Origin: Virgibacillus sp. LDC-1
Lineage (GTDB): Bacteria; Bacillota; Bacilli; Bacillales; Amphibacillaceae
DNA length: 64,000 bases
Reading direction: 5' to 3'
Assembly: GCF_030137545.1 (NCBI RefSeq)
Contig: NZ_JARUVL010000010.1
Span: forward strand, 1 to 64,000
Below the pieces are notes generated by a model. That model was not told where the DNA came from. It was given only the letters and a program-made list of their open reading frames with translations, and searched no databases. How positions within the stretch are numbered: the stretch's first letter is position 1; the number at the start of each line of letters is the position of its first letter. Below are positions 29,975-39,643 of the stretch, piece after piece. Both the position numbers and the translations under genes were made by a program.

Positions 29975-31903
29975 TTATTTTTTATTTGAAAGATAAATCC
30001 GAATCTTAGAACCTTGCTCTACTTTCACACCTGGCTTTGGTGACTGATCAATAATATAGTCTCCCTTACCACTTGTTTCAATAGCTAAATTAGTTTGAAA
30101 TTCAACAATCTCCTTTTTTTTCAATCCAACTAAAGAGGGAACCTCGACCTTTGGCTGTTCAGGCCATTTATACTCTTTTTCTAGTCCATCTTTTCGTCTT
30201 TTAACGCCTAAAGCGTTAAGACTATCACCAATAATCGTACCAACAATAGGGGCTGTCACAACACCACCAAATTGAACCGTTCCTTTTGGATTATCAACCG
30301 CTACATAGACAACAATCTCTGGATCATCTGCAGGAGCAAATCCTATAAAAGAAACAATATGGTTGTTCGACATATATTTCCCATCTGGCCCAACCTTTTG
30401 GGCAGTTCCAGTTTTCCCTCCGACACGATAACCATCAACATAAGCTGGTCTACCTGTACCTTTTGCTACAACACTTTCTAACGCATTCCGAACTTCCTTT
30501 GAGGTGGCGTCAGAAATAATGCGTTCCTTTAATACTGGTTGATGTTCTTTTACTGTGCTATTTGTTTGTGGATCAATCCATTCTTTAGCAACAAACGGCT
30601 CATACAAGTAGCCGCCATTTACTGCGGCTGATACTGCCATTACTTGCTGTATAGGGGTAACAGATACGCCTTGTCCAAAAGCAGTTGTGGCTAACTCGAC
30701 CGGCCCAACATTTTCTGGCTTAAAGAGAATCCCATTACCTTCTCCTTGTAAATCAATCCCTGTCTTCGTTCCAAACCCAAAATCTCGGATGTAACTAAAT
30801 AACCGTTCTTTTCCCAATTTCTGTCCAAGATTAACGAATCCGGGGTTGCACGAGTTTTCAACAACTTCCAAATAAGATTGATGACCATGGCCTCCACTTT
30901 TCCAGCAGCGTAGCTTCGCACCACCAACTTTAATCGAACCTGAGTCATGATAATGATCCTTTTGTAAATCAACGACTCCTTCTTCTAAAGCTGCGGCTAA
31001 TGTAATAATTTTAAATGTTGAGCCCGGTTCATAGGTACTCCAAATCGGTAAATTACGATTATAAATATCAGCATCCACTTCTTGATATTTTTCTGGATGG
31101 AAAGCTGGTCTTGCTGCCATTCCTAATACTGAACCATTTTTCGGATTCACGGCAATCGCTAACGCGCCATCTGGATTATATTTTGCGACAGCAAGGTCAA
31201 GCTCTCTTTCAATAATTGTTTGCACTCTACTATCGATCGTAGTTTTTAAATCTAAGCCATCCTCTGGTGCTTTATATACATCTGCAAGCTGCTTTAGCTT
31301 ACCTCCCTTTGCATCCGAATAAAATGAAAGACTTCCTTTTTCACCACTTAATTTCTCATCATGATAAAGTTCTAAACCCATTAAGCCCTGATTATCTATA
31401 CCCGTAAATCCAAGAACATGAGCTAAATCATCTCCGAACGGATAATGTCGCTTTGAATCCTTTGCTAAATACACACCTTCCATATCAAGTGTACGGATTG
31501 CTTTTTCCTGCTCTTCAGAAATCTTTATCCCTTCTGGTCTTATTTGTGAGGACATAGCTGACTTTGTTATTTGCTTGTACGCTTTTTCAACAGATATATG
31601 TAAAATAGCTGCCAGCTTCTCTGCTGTTTCCTGTGGATTTTTAATTTGTCTGGGTACAACTACAACAGAAGGTGCTGTTACGTTTTCTGCTAATACTTCC
31701 CCATTTACATCTAATATTAAACCTCGCTCAGGTTCAAAGAGAATATCTCTACTCCAAGATTCATCAGCAAGCCCCATAAGTTTATCTCCAATAACAAATT
31801 GCACATAACCTAAACGAAAGTCAATGATTCCAAAGAATAAAATGCCAATAAGAAAAACAGTAACTAATCTTTTTCTAACGGTCACAGTCGATACTCGCTT
31901 CAT
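29975..31903 (-). CDS. spoVD: Sporulation-specific penicillin-binding protein SpoVD
   Basis: Class B penicillin-binding protein (transpeptidase) needed for spore cortex, partner of SpoVE. One transmembrane anchor (LVTVFLIGILFFGIIDF) is followed by the dimerisation domain, the transpeptidase with catalytic motifs GSTFK, SCN and GGKTGTAQK, and a single C-terminal PASTA domain (VPSLVGLKKKEIVEF...), the layout of SpoVD (PBP2B has two). The ATG at 31903 has AAAAGGGG seven bases upstream, giving 642 residues and the MKRVSTVTVRKRL start. A sigma-E-like promoter lies just upstream. Confidence 0.95.
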   Translation of the reverse strand: MKRVSTVTVRKRLVTVFLIGILFFGIIDFRLGYVQFVIGDKLMGLADESWSRDILFEPERGLILDVNGEVLAENVTAPSVVVVPRQIKNPQETAEKLAAILHISVEKAYKQITKSAMSSQIRPEGIKISEEQEKAIRTLDMEGVYLAKDSKRHYPFGDDLAHVLGFTGIDNQGLMGLELYHDEKLSGEKGSLSFYSDAKGGKLKQLADVYKAPEDGLDLKTTIDSRVQTIIERELDLAVAKYNPDGALAIAVNPKNGSVLGMAARPAFHPEKYQEVDADIYNRNLPIWSTYEPGSTFKIITLAAALEEGVVDLQKDHYHDSGSIKVGGAKLRCWKSGGHGHQSYLEVVENSCNPGFVNLGQKLGKERLFSYIRDFGFGTKTGIDLQGEGNGILFKPENVGPVELATTAFGQGVSVTPIQQVMAVSAAVNGGYLYEPFVAKEWIDPQTNSTVKEHQPVLKERIISDATSKEVRNALESVVAKGTGRPAYVDGYRVGGKTGTAQKVGPDGKYMSNNHIVSFIGFAPADDPEIVVYVAVDNPKGTVQFGGVVTAPIVGTIIGDSLNALGVKRRKDGLEKEYKWPEQPKVEVPSLVGLKKKEIVEFQTNLAIETSGKGDYIIDQSPKPGVKVEQGSKIRIYLSNKK

Positions 31904-31928
31904 CTTTTTACCCCTTTTCATAGGTATG

Positions 31929-31958
31929 CTTGTATCAACTATATGAGATAGAATATAG
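31929..31958 (-). promoter_or_regulatory. Candidate sigma-E promoter of spoVD
   Basis: Minus strand CTATATT (31952-31958) and GATACAAG (31929-31936), 15-base spacer, approximate the sigma-E pattern (ATATT and CATACAAT). The implied start is about 20 bases before the spoVD ATG. B. subtilis spoVD is known to be sigma-E dependent. One -10 mismatch at its first and last base lowers confidence. Confidence 0.45.
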
Positions 31959-32029
31959 ATTAGAACACTGTTTTTCTGAGAAAATAATTCACATATATGG
32001 AGTACTAGCTACAAGCAGCTCCACTATTT

Positions 32030-34273
32030 TTATTCTATGTCACCATCACTTTGTTGCGCTTCTTTTTCTTCCGTGTTTTTTTCTAGTTTCAGCTTATTTG
32101 GTGGCTTCAATTCCACGCCAAGGTATGCATTTTCTTTTATTGGTTTCCCTTGTTGAATGCTTTGCTTCACAACATATCCATTGCCAATTGTTTCAAGCTT
32201 TAATTCGGTTAATTGCGCCAGCTGAAGTACATCTCGCATCGACCAGCCAATAACCGATGGCATGCTAGGATTTTCTGTCAACAAAAGCACACGTTTGCCC
32301 GGGAGAATATCATCACCCACTGCCACGTTAGCACGAGTTATCGTATCTCCAGAACCTATTACAGTAACATGAATATCTTTTTCTGCTAATACCTGTTTTA
32401 CTTTAGTCACAGATTCTCCTACCAGATCTGGAACCTTAACTTTCTGCGTTTTATTGTTCTCACTTTTATCTGGCTTAATGTCCATATAATGTAGCCCGTT
32501 TTGCATCACATTTTTAAAAATAAATGATGTTGGCGTAGCTCCATGCTCATAGCCTTCTTCAAAGAATAATTTTGGTTGTTTAATCGATACATACATCATT
32601 AATTGTGGATCATCCTTTGGAGCCATTCCAAGAAAAGAATAGAGGTTATTTTCTACTCCACTCATATATCCACCTGTTTCTGGATCAGGAATTTGTGCTG
32701 TTCCTGTTTTTCCAACAACGGAATAATCATCCAATGCGTACATTTTACCTGTACCATACTTTCCGTTTACAACAGATTCCATCAAGTTTAACATTTGCTT
32801 CGAGGTTTCTGGAGATATCGGCTCCCCTACCACCTTAGGCTTGCTTTCTTCAATAATTGTACCGTTGTTTGCATCAACAATTTTCTTTAAAACAAATGGC
32901 TGCATCATTTTTCCGTTATTTGCAATGGCTGTTGCAGCCTTCATTTGCTGGATTGGTGTGATCGTACTTCCTTGCCCAAAAGCTGTAGTAGCTTTTTCAA
33001 GTGGCCAATTATAAAGAATCTTCCCTTTAACTTCACCCGGTAAATCAATGTTCGTTTCTTTATCGAAATCAAATGCTTTTAAATACTCTAGGTACTTCTC
33101 AGGACCAAGCTTTTCCCAAGCAAGTTTAGCAGCAGCAACGTTGGAGGAACGTTGGAACCCTTCATCATAAGATATGGTTCCCCATCCCTTTCCATAGTTA
33201 TGATCTGGGATTGCCCTAATTTGCTTATTAATCTTGTACTTTCCTGATTTATATAAATCCGCTCCGTTGTAGACTCCTTCTTCGATAGCAGAAGCCCATG
33301 TAAATATTTTCATTGTAGAACCTGGCTCTATCGGGGTGGATATCGCATCATCGTACCAGTTCTTTACGTCTGCTGGGTTATTTGGATCATAGCTCGGCCG
33401 GTTGCTCATTGCGAGAATTTCACCAGTTTTAGGATTCATAACAATCGCCGTTAGCCGTTCTGGCTCATATTTATCCTCTACCTGACTCATTACATCCTCT
33501 AGCAATGTTTGTATTTTTTGATCAATTGTTAAGTATATATCATCACCATCATGTGGTTTCTTTATTTTTTCATTGGGATCAAGCAGTTTCTTATTAAACC
33601 GATCACGCTCGAATGAAATATAGCCATCCTTTCCGGCTAATAAATCATTCATTTCTTTTTCAATCCCAGTGACACCGGTTATATTTTGTTCCACTCCTGT
33701 GTCCGTTTTCTTTTCTGATTCTTGTGCAAATCCAATGATATGTGATGCAAATTTCCCATTCGGATAATATCGGATCGCTTCCTCCGTAAAATTAATGCCA
33801 GGCAGCTTTAATGCTTCAATCTCTTCTTTCTTTTTTTGCGAAAGTTGTTTCCCCTTCGCACCGAATTCCACCTGTGTTCGACCTTTTTCAATTCCATCTT
33901 TTATTCGTTTTACGATGTACGTTTTGTCCATATTTAATAAAGGAGCCAGCATTTCCGCAGTTTTCTCCGGATCTTCGACATGCTTAGGCTCCTTTAAATT
34001 TTTAGAATAGGCTTTATCGACGATAGCATAAAGTCGAAAAGTTGGTCGATCATAAGCCAGTAGCATTCCGCTACTATCATATATTTTTCCTCGTTCCGCT
34101 TCGATCGAATAAGAGGCTGTTCTTTTTTCCTTGGCCCAATCCTTTAATGATACGTTATCCACTTCACCAGTTACTTGAATGTACAAAAAACGACCAGTTA
34201 AAAGTAAAAACAAACCAACAAAACAAACAATAAGGATACCAGCCATCATATGCGTTGTTTTATTTTTTTTCAT
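32030..34273 (-). CDS. pbpB: Penicillin-binding protein 2B (division transpeptidase)
   Basis: Essential septal class B penicillin-binding protein. A single N-terminal membrane segment (MMAGILIVCFVGLFLLLTGRF), dimerisation domain, and transpeptidase with PGSTMK (catalytic serine), RSSNVAAAKLAW (SxN motif) and VGKTGTAQ are present, followed by two PASTA domains (VPDLVGESVTKVKQVL and MPSVIGWSMRDVLQLA). Its 747 residues and two PASTA repeats match PBP2B. It follows ftsL in the usual order. Confidence 0.96.
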   Translation of the reverse strand: MKKNKTTHMMAGILIVCFVGLFLLLTGRFLYIQVTGEVDNVSLKDWAKEKRTASYSIEAERGKIYDSSGMLLAYDRPTFRLYAIVDKAYSKNLKEPKHVEDPEKTAEMLAPLLNMDKTYIVKRIKDGIEKGRTQVEFGAKGKQLSQKKKEEIEALKLPGINFTEEAIRYYPNGKFASHIIGFAQESEKKTDTGVEQNITGVTGIEKEMNDLLAGKDGYISFERDRFNKKLLDPNEKIKKPHDGDDIYLTIDQKIQTLLEDVMSQVEDKYEPERLTAIVMNPKTGEILAMSNRPSYDPNNPADVKNWYDDAISTPIEPGSTMKIFTWASAIEEGVYNGADLYKSGKYKINKQIRAIPDHNYGKGWGTISYDEGFQRSSNVAAAKLAWEKLGPEKYLEYLKAFDFDKETNIDLPGEVKGKILYNWPLEKATTAFGQGSTITPIQQMKAATAIANNGKMMQPFVLKKIVDANNGTIIEESKPKVVGEPISPETSKQMLNLMESVVNGKYGTGKMYALDDYSVVGKTGTAQIPDPETGGYMSGVENNLYSFLGMAPKDDPQLMMYVSIKQPKLFFEEGYEHGATPTSFIFKNVMQNGLHYMDIKPDKSENNKTQKVKVPDLVGESVTKVKQVLAEKDIHVTVIGSGDTITRANVAVGDDILPGKRVLLLTENPSMPSVIGWSMRDVLQLAQLTELKLETIGNGYVVKQSIQQGKPIKENAYLGVELKPPNKLKLEKNTEEKEAQQSDGDIE

Positions 34274-34287
34274 TTTCCTTCACCCGA

Positions 34288-34659
34288 TCAATTATGGAAT
34301 GAAGCCGCTTGTTTTACAGTAGCATTTTGTATTTTCAAGCCATTTTCCTTTGCGATTTTAATAATTCGTTCAGGCTCACTTAACTCTTTTACTTCATATT
34401 GCAAGTGTTCATTGCTAAGCTGTTGCGTTTGAACGGTTTTTTCTAATGATTGCAACTCTCTATTTAATGCGTCCGTTGAAGAAGAAAAAGAAACAACCAA
34501 TGTTGCAGCAACAACAAGGATGATTGCTACCACAGAATACAAAATCTTTTCACCCTTTGTAATCCATCCCGCTTTACGAATTATGACTTTTTGTTTATCC
34601 TGTTGCGGCGTCTGGACAGTATAAGATTGTTCCCAGCTTCTTGCGTGATTTGCTGCCAT
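34288..34659 (-). CDS. ftsL: Cell division protein FtsL
   Basis: Small bitopic divisome protein (123 residues from the chosen start) with a basic cytoplasmic N-terminus, one transmembrane segment (ILYSVVAIILVVAATLVVSF) and an extracellular leucine-rich coiled coil (about 60-95), ending with EPERIIKIAKENGLKI, the FtsL family tail. The ATG at 34659 overlaps the rsmH stop (TAATG) and has GGGTGG eight bases upstream; a GTG four codons earlier is too close to any ribosome site. Confidence 0.93.
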   Translation of the reverse strand: MAANHARSWEQSYTVQTPQQDKQKVIIRKAGWITKGEKILYSVVAIILVVAATLVVSFSSSTDALNRELQSLEKTVQTQQLSNEHLQYEVKELSEPERIIKIAKENGLKIQNATVKQAASFHN

Positions 34660-35636
34660 TATTTTTTCCACCCTTCTTCATAAGTAAAGTCATCGTTCCA
34701 CGCTTTTGTTTTTTCCACGATTCTTAGTTTTGCTGATCTTGATCTACGGTTTTCATCAAGTTCGTTATCTTCTGCCACGATTGGTTTTCTAGTCACTAAT
34801 TTAAATGGTGCTTCATTTTCTTTTGGAATAACCGGTAAGTTCCGTGGCGTTTCTTTTCTTGTACTCCATTTTTTAAAAGCTTGCTTACATAGTCTGTCTT
34901 CTAATGAATGGAAGGTAATCACAACGATACGACCATCCACAGAAACAAGTTTCGCCGCTTGATGAAGTGCATCATTAAACACTTGCAATTCATTGTTTAC
35001 AGCTATGCGAATTGCTTGAAAAATTCGTTTTGCTGGATGTCCACCCTTTCTCCTTGCGGGTGCAGGAATTCCATCCTTAATGATATCTACTAATTGGTGC
35101 GTTGTATCGATGGGTTGTTTTTCACGATATGCTTCAATTTTTCTCGCAATTTGCTTTGAAAACTTTTCTTCGCCATATGTAAAGAAAATTGCTACTAAAT
35201 CGTTATATTCCCAATGATTAACGACATCCCATGCAGTTAAATCTTGTTCTCTATTCATCCGCATATCAAGCGGTGCATCATGCTGATAACTGAACCCTCG
35301 ATCCTCTCTGTCTAACTGAGGAGAAGAGACCCCTAAATCAAATAATATGCCATCCACATGAGTTATCTCATGCTTGGTTAATTGTTCTGTTAGTTGACTA
35401 AAGTTACTGTGTATAAATAATATTCGATCCTGATAGAGCTTTAATCTTTCTTTCGCTGCTTTTAAAGCATCTTGATCCTGATCAAATGCAATAAGCAATC
35501 CATTCTCATTTAAGCGAGAAGCTATTTCTTCTGAATGCCCTCCACCACCAACTGTACAATCTATATATGTACCATTTGGCTTAATGGATAGCCCTTCAAT
35601 GGCTTCCTTTTTTAACACGGTATAATGTTCAAACAT
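34659..35636 (-). CDS. rsmH: 16S rRNA (cytosine1402-N4)-methyltransferase
   Basis: Methylates C1402 in the ribosomal P site. The start [13 protein letters not shown], the SAM motif [15 protein letters not shown] near residues 24-38, [15 protein letters not shown] near 99-113 and [12 protein letters not shown] near 234 are all family signatures. At 325 residues it is slightly longer than usual. It lies between mraZ and ftsL, its near-universal place in dcw clusters. Confidence 0.97.
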   Translation of the reverse strand: MFEHYTVLKKEAIEGLSIKPNGTYIDCTVGGGGHSEEIASRLNENGLLIAFDQDQDALKAAKERLKLYQDRILFIHSNFSQLTEQLTKHEITHVDGILFDLGVSSPQLDREDRGFSYQHDAPLDMRMNREQDLTAWDVVNHWEYNDLVAIFFTYGEEKFSKQIARKIEAYREKQPIDTTHQLVDIIKDGIPAPARRKGGHPAKRIFQAIRIAVNNELQVFNDALHQAAKLVSVDGRIVVITFHSLEDRLCKQAFKKWSTRKETPRNLPVIPKENEAPFKLVTRKPIVAEDNELDENRRSRSAKLRIVEKTKAWNDDFTYEEGWKK

Positions 35637-35678
35637 GGGTTCACCTTCTTTATAAATTCCACCGCTACCTTTATGTTC

Positions 35679-36110
35679 CTAAATATCAAAATCCATTAGG
35701 TTTTCGGCGATTTCCGCAAATGACTCTTCTGATTCATTGAAATAATCCTCCCAGTTCTCTTTCGCCCAGAATTCGATCCGGTTAGATACGCCAATGACTA
35801 TGCAATCCTTATCTAGAACTGCATATTTTCGAAGTGGTTGCGGGATATTTATTCTTCCCTGTTTATCAACATCACATTCTACTGCGCCTGAAAAGAAAAA
35901 ACGAGTGAAGGCTCTAGCATCTTTTTTTGTTAATGGAAGCTGCTTTAACTTGTCTTCTAGTGCCTTCCATTCTTGCATTGGATAGGCGAACAAGCATTTA
36001 TCTAGTCCACGGGTCACAACAAAGCTATCTCCAAGTCCATCACGGAACTTGGAGGGAACAATTATTCTTCCCTTTGTATCAATGCTATGTTGGTATTCTC
36101 CCATAAACAT
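35679..36110 (-). CDS. mraZ: Transcriptional regulator MraZ
   Basis: First gene of the dcw cluster and its DNA-binding regulator, an AbrB-fold ring-forming protein. Two SpoVT/AbrB-like repeats are seen in 143 residues: the first with [20 protein letters not shown], the second with [18 protein letters not shown]. MraZ is known to bind tandem GTGG/TGGG boxes spaced about 10 bp upstream of its own gene; such an array is present at 36143-36166. It should regulate itself and downstream rsmH-ftsL. Confidence 0.97.
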   Translation of the reverse strand: MFMGEYQHSIDTKGRIIVPSKFRDGLGDSFVVTRGLDKCLFAYPMQEWKALEDKLKQLPLTKKDARAFTRFFFSGAVECDVDKQGRINIPQPLRKYAVLDKDCIVIGVSNRIEFWAKENWEDYFNESEESFAEIAENLMDFDI

Positions 36111-36136
36111 AGAGTCCGCCCCACTTTCATATTTTC

Positions 36137-36166
36137 ATATTACCACAACACCCCACATTTCACCAC
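36137..36166 (-). promoter_or_regulatory. Candidate MraZ operator and -10 of the dcw promoter
   Basis: On the minus strand GTGG occurs three times at exactly 10-base spacing (complements at 36143-36146, 36153-36156 and 36163-36166). A possible -10, TAATAT (36137-36142), directly follows, so the boxes would cover the spacer of the promoter. MraZ boxes in other bacteria are short direct repeats with this 10-base period. No good -35 is seen. Confidence 0.65.
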
Positions 36167-36168
36167 TT

Positions 36169-36201
36169 TTTTTCTAAAAAAAGCATATTTTTTTAGAAAA
36201 A
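36169..36201. repeat. Perfect 14-bp AT-rich inverted repeat upstream of mraZ
   Basis: TTTTTCTAAAAAAA (36169-36182) and TTTTTTTAGAAAAA (36188-36201) are perfectly complementary around the loop GCATA. It lies between the bshC terminator and the candidate MraZ operator. It could be an upstream promoter-enhancing tract, a secondary terminator or a protein site. Nothing else is seen in the 36111-36383 interval apart from the operator and the terminator. Confidence 0.6.
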
Positions 36202-36264
36202 CAAGCTTTATTGGTATTCGATATGATCAAAAGCCACTCGTCTTATCCTCTAAAAAATGATCAA

Positions 36265-36304
36265 GCAAAAAAAGCATAAACCTTGTTGAAACAAGGTTTA
36301 TGCT
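36265..36304 (-). terminator. Intrinsic terminator after bshC
   Basis: AGCATAAACCTTG/CAAGGTTTATGCT (36273-36304), a 13-bp stem followed on the minus strand by seven T, ends the panE-DUF3397-bshC direction of transcription before mraZ. Confidence 0.9.
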
Positions 36305-36383
36305 AGATTCAGGTCAATTATTTAGTATGAATAAACAGAAACAAAATCATGATAATTAAAAAAGTGGAGAATGGTGGGGGAAA

Positions 36384-38006
36384 TTATAAATAAACAATAT
36401 AATGGTCCTCATCCATCCTAAAAGATTGATCTAATAATTGGCTAATAAATGATGCACCATGCTCGTTAATGAACGGCAACGGATTCCATATTCTTTCCTG
36501 AAGTCCGCCAGCAGGATGAAGTGCTTTTTGTAGCAAGTCAAATTCCTCTAGCTCTTTCGAACATTTTTCCTCGATTGCTTGCAAAATTCGTTTTTCAAAA
36601 TACGCAATTTCAGAATGTAAATGGGAAAGGTTTCTTTCTCCTATTTCTCCAAGATCTGCGCGAAGATTCTTTGCGATTTCGCGAAGTGGCTTGTGTGCTT
36701 CTGTTAATGTTTGTTTTAATTGCGCTACAACAGCATGAACCTGTGGGTTATGCTGGCTTGCTAGCCAATCCGCCCTCACCTGATCTATTCCACCATTCAC
36801 TGCAGATTCAATCGAAATGTTATATTTGTGTGCTATTTTTTCGATATGACGATCAATATACGTAAACGACAATCGCGGCAGCACTGGCGGCATCTTCATA
36901 TCTAGTGCATGAAATGCAGGCTTCAAGACAGACCAATATGCAATTTCTCCTGGTCCACCTATAAAAGCTAATGATGGAAACAAGAGTTCTTGCATTACTG
37001 GCCGTGTTACTACATTGTTACTTAATTGTTCAGGATAATTTTCTGCGATATGTAATATTTCTTCAGTAGTAAGCTTTACTTCGTCTTGCTTTCCAAGCCA
37101 ATCTCCATTTTGATCTCGAGTCAATAAAATTCTCTCATTGTTATAATGGTAGAATAGATGTGCATCCCTTTCATTACAATCTAAAGAAACTGGATAATCC
37201 TTTTCCTTGATACGACGTATCGTCTCATAAACACCTGAACTAATCTCTGATTGTTTCTCCAGCATCCGGACAAAATAGTCGCTTTCTAATTTACGAAGCG
37301 CTTCATTTCCTGAATCAACTAAAACGAGACCTTCTTCAGCGAAAAGCAGATGAATGATCCTAGCAAAAAAGTCGACATACGTTTCTGAAAGGAATAAACA
37401 GTTCTGTAATGACTGATAAAGATCGTTCGTATAAGCTGTCTCCTTTAACTGCGAACATATTTGATACAACCATTCTTCCACTACGGGTTTATCCAATTTA
37501 ATATCAGAAACCGGATATTTGTACATCACTTTTTGAAGAAGCTTATGTTTTTGCATTTCTTTCTTTCCTGGTAAATATACATGATTAATTTCATCGAAAT
37601 CATGATCTTCCCCAGCAATCCAGAACACAGGTATAACCGGTATTCCAAGTGATTTTTCTTGTTCCTTTGCATGGTACAGGATAGAAATTATTTTATTAAT
37701 CGTATACATTGGCCCCGTTAATATTCCAGCTTGTTGTCCACCGATTATAACGACACTATTTTCATCCTTTAAACGATGGATGTTCGTAATTGTTTTATTT
37801 GAAGCATCCCATGCTTTATTCATTGATAGTAAGCATTCAGATAGTTGTTCACGTTTAAATTGACGGTTGTTTAAATCACGGACCCTATTATTTAAATCTG
37901 TTAGTGAAAATGCATAATCAAAATAAGACATAATTGCATCATCATTGTTTCTGTAATCTCGAATTAGTTTGTTCTGACCATTCAATTGAATAGGGTCTAT
38001 ATGCAT
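36384..38006 (-). CDS. bshC: Bacillithiol biosynthesis cysteine-adding enzyme BshC
   Basis: Putative last enzyme of bacillithiol synthesis, adding cysteine to glucosaminyl malate. The 540-residue length matches the family (539 in B. subtilis YllA). Recognisable blocks are VVIIGGQQAGILTGPMYTI near residue 85, PVFWIAGEDHDFDEINHVYL near 125 (the HIGH-like Rossmann segment), and RPVMQELLFPSLAFIGGPGE near 337, then a C-terminal coiled coil. AAGGAG precedes the ATG. It is the usual neighbour of mraZ. Confidence 0.95.
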   Translation of the reverse strand: MHIDPIQLNGQNKLIRDYRNNDDAIMSYFDYAFSLTDLNNRVRDLNNRQFKREQLSECLLSMNKAWDASNKTITNIHRLKDENSVVIIGGQQAGILTGPMYTINKIISILYHAKEQEKSLGIPVIPVFWIAGEDHDFDEINHVYLPGKKEMQKHKLLQKVMYKYPVSDIKLDKPVVEEWLYQICSQLKETAYTNDLYQSLQNCLFLSETYVDFFARIIHLLFAEEGLVLVDSGNEALRKLESDYFVRMLEKQSEISSGVYETIRRIKEKDYPVSLDCNERDAHLFYHYNNERILLTRDQNGDWLGKQDEVKLTTEEILHIAENYPEQLSNNVVTRPVMQELLFPSLAFIGGPGEIAYWSVLKPAFHALDMKMPPVLPRLSFTYIDRHIEKIAHKYNISIESAVNGGIDQVRADWLASQHNPQVHAVVAQLKQTLTEAHKPLREIAKNLRADLGEIGERNLSHLHSEIAYFEKRILQAIEEKCSKELEEFDLLQKALHPAGGLQERIWNPLPFINEHGASFISQLLDQSFRMDEDHYIVYL

Positions 38007-38111
38007 AAATAACTTACTCCTTTTATTTTAATAAAGTAAAACTTTAATAAATCATTCCTCGACGTCCCCTCAATTTGGGGCTGTCAGTTTTATGTAGGAT
38101 AAATACTTCCA

Positions 38112-38128
38112 TTATGTATTTTACATAA
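38112..38128. promoter_or_regulatory. Perfect palindrome upstream of bshC
   Basis: TTATGTATTTTACATAA has perfect 7-base arms around TTT, 106 bases before the bshC start. It could be an operator for an unidentified dimeric regulator. A CCCC...GGGG hairpin also lies nearer bshC (about 38067-38081). The remainder of 38007-38224 shows no gene. Confidence 0.35.
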
Positions 38129-38224
38129 GTTTACCTTTCTTTTCATGTATTCTGTTTAGGGGTTTAATCGACCCAATGGAAGGTATACTTTTATCGTATC
38201 CGCCAAAGAGGCTTCCTGAATTCG

Positions 38225-38605
38225 TTAAACAAAGATCTTCCCTAAAATTCCATAGCATATTAATACGAAATATAAAAATGAGAAAAGCAAAAAGCAGCTT
38301 CGCCAAAGCACTTTAAATGCTGCTTGATAATTTATTTCTATTTTTGTTTTCCATTGAACGATAATGATAACCGTAAATAATATTAATAGTACAAGTAGAA
38401 AAATACCAATAAAAAATTGATCAAACAAATTATTCAAAATAATAAATACTGCAATTATGTATAATAATGTCGTCCAATTCACTGCCTTAAAAAATGCATT
38501 GCGTGAATAATTCGATTTAAGACGGAGCAATCGATAAATTAAAAAAGTTGTAATTGGTGGTACGGTTACGAAAATCGCAATGAAATATGCCATCATATCG
38601 ATCAT
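38225..38605 (-). CDS. DUF3397-family membrane protein
   Basis: A 126-residue protein with four hydrophobic segments (about residues 5-24, 44-61, 64-86 and 103-124) and short basic loops. It resembles the DUF3397 family, which in Bacillaceae lies between panE and bshC, as here. Function unknown. Its start overlaps the panE stop by four bases, so the two are translationally coupled. A few methionines at the N-terminus (residues 1, 4 and 5) leave the exact start open. Confidence 0.82.
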   Translation of the reverse strand: MIDMMAYFIAIFVTVPPITTFLIYRLLRLKSNYSRNAFFKAVNWTTLLYIIAVFIILNNLFDQFFIGIFLLVLLILFTVIIIVQWKTKIEINYQAAFKVLWRSCFLLFSFLYFVLICYGILGKIFV

Positions 38606-39489
38606 TTATTTTGTTTCCCCCTGTTCCATTCCATCGCAAGCACGGCATCATGAATAAAAGCTATATTCGGAATTGCCTTTTCTGCTCTTTCCATTATATA
38701 TCCTGTGATGGAAGAAATCTCTGTACGTCTCCCCGCAATTATATCTATAAGCATGGAGGAATAATTATTTTTTGTCTTTTCTGCGATTTGTTGCACCCGA
38801 TGCCAATGCGTTGAAAAATCAACGCCTAAAACCATAGCTGCCTCATAACAAATTTCCTTGGCAATCGCATGAAGGTAAGGATTCTCATTCAGCTGGCCAT
38901 TCGTAACGTGAAACAAAGCAGTTAAAGGATTAATTACTACATTTATAATTAATTTCTCTACTAGCATCTGTTCCCATCGGTTTTCAACTATAATTGGAAA
39001 ATCTGACTGTTCAAGCTGCCTTTTGACATTCGCTAATTTTTCTATATCGATTCCTTTATATGTCGCTAACCGAATACATCCATGGCCTGTGTGCTGGTAC
39101 GTATAATCATTGTGTTTGAGAGCTCCATGCTCTACAATCCCAACAATTGTAGGATATTCAAGCGATTCTAACAATTTCACATGCCCCATCCCGTTTTGCA
39201 AAAAAATAAGAGGCGTTGAACGATTTACATGCTGTCGGATACTTAACAAAACGTTAGGCAAATGGTATTGCTTCACACATAAAAACAAATAATCTACTTC
39301 CTCTAATTCTTCGAGTAGCTTTACAGTAATATACTGCGATTGCGTAGAATTAGCTTTTTTTAATCCAAAGCGCATCAGGTCGTTCTTTTGCTCTAATCTT
39401 CGTACATACAATGTAACCTCATGCAGATTGTTTAGAAATCCTGTAATTAACAAACCGATCGAGCCACCGCCGATTACTCCTATTTTCAT
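38602..39489 (-). CDS. panE: 2-dehydropantoate 2-reductase
   Basis: NADPH-dependent ketopantoate reduction to pantoate, on the pathway to pantothenate and CoA. The N-terminal Rossmann motif MKIGVIGGGSIGLLITGFL and the catalytic helix region WEQMLVEKLIINVVINPLTAL (with the family's lysine and asparagine residues) are clear; length 295. The start follows GGAGAGG. B. subtilis has a paralogue at this place (ylbQ/panE). CoaD at 46472 acts later in the same cofactor route, but the genes are not linked in an operon. Confidence 0.92.
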   Translation of the reverse strand: MKIGVIGGGSIGLLITGFLNNLHEVTLYVRRLEQKNDLMRFGLKKANSTQSQYITVKLLEELEEVDYLFLCVKQYHLPNVLLSIRQHVNRSTPLIFLQNGMGHVKLLESLEYPTIVGIVEHGALKHNDYTYQHTGHGCIRLATYKGIDIEKLANVKRQLEQSDFPIIVENRWEQMLVEKLIINVVINPLTALFHVTNGQLNENPYLHAIAKEICYEAAMVLGVDFSTHWHRVQQIAEKTKNNYSSMLIDIIAGRRTEISSITGYIMERAEKAIPNIAFIHDAVLAMEWNRGKQNK

Positions 39490-39643
39490 GGTTATACGCC
39501 TCTCCATTGTAATATTCAGTCAGGGAAAAAGGAAATGTTTCACCACACTTGCTACCCTGTCATTTCTTTCTATATTTTTTTATACTATAATAATATAAAA
39601 GGGGTAAAAACAAAAACAATTTTCAACGAAGGGGGAAGTTGCA

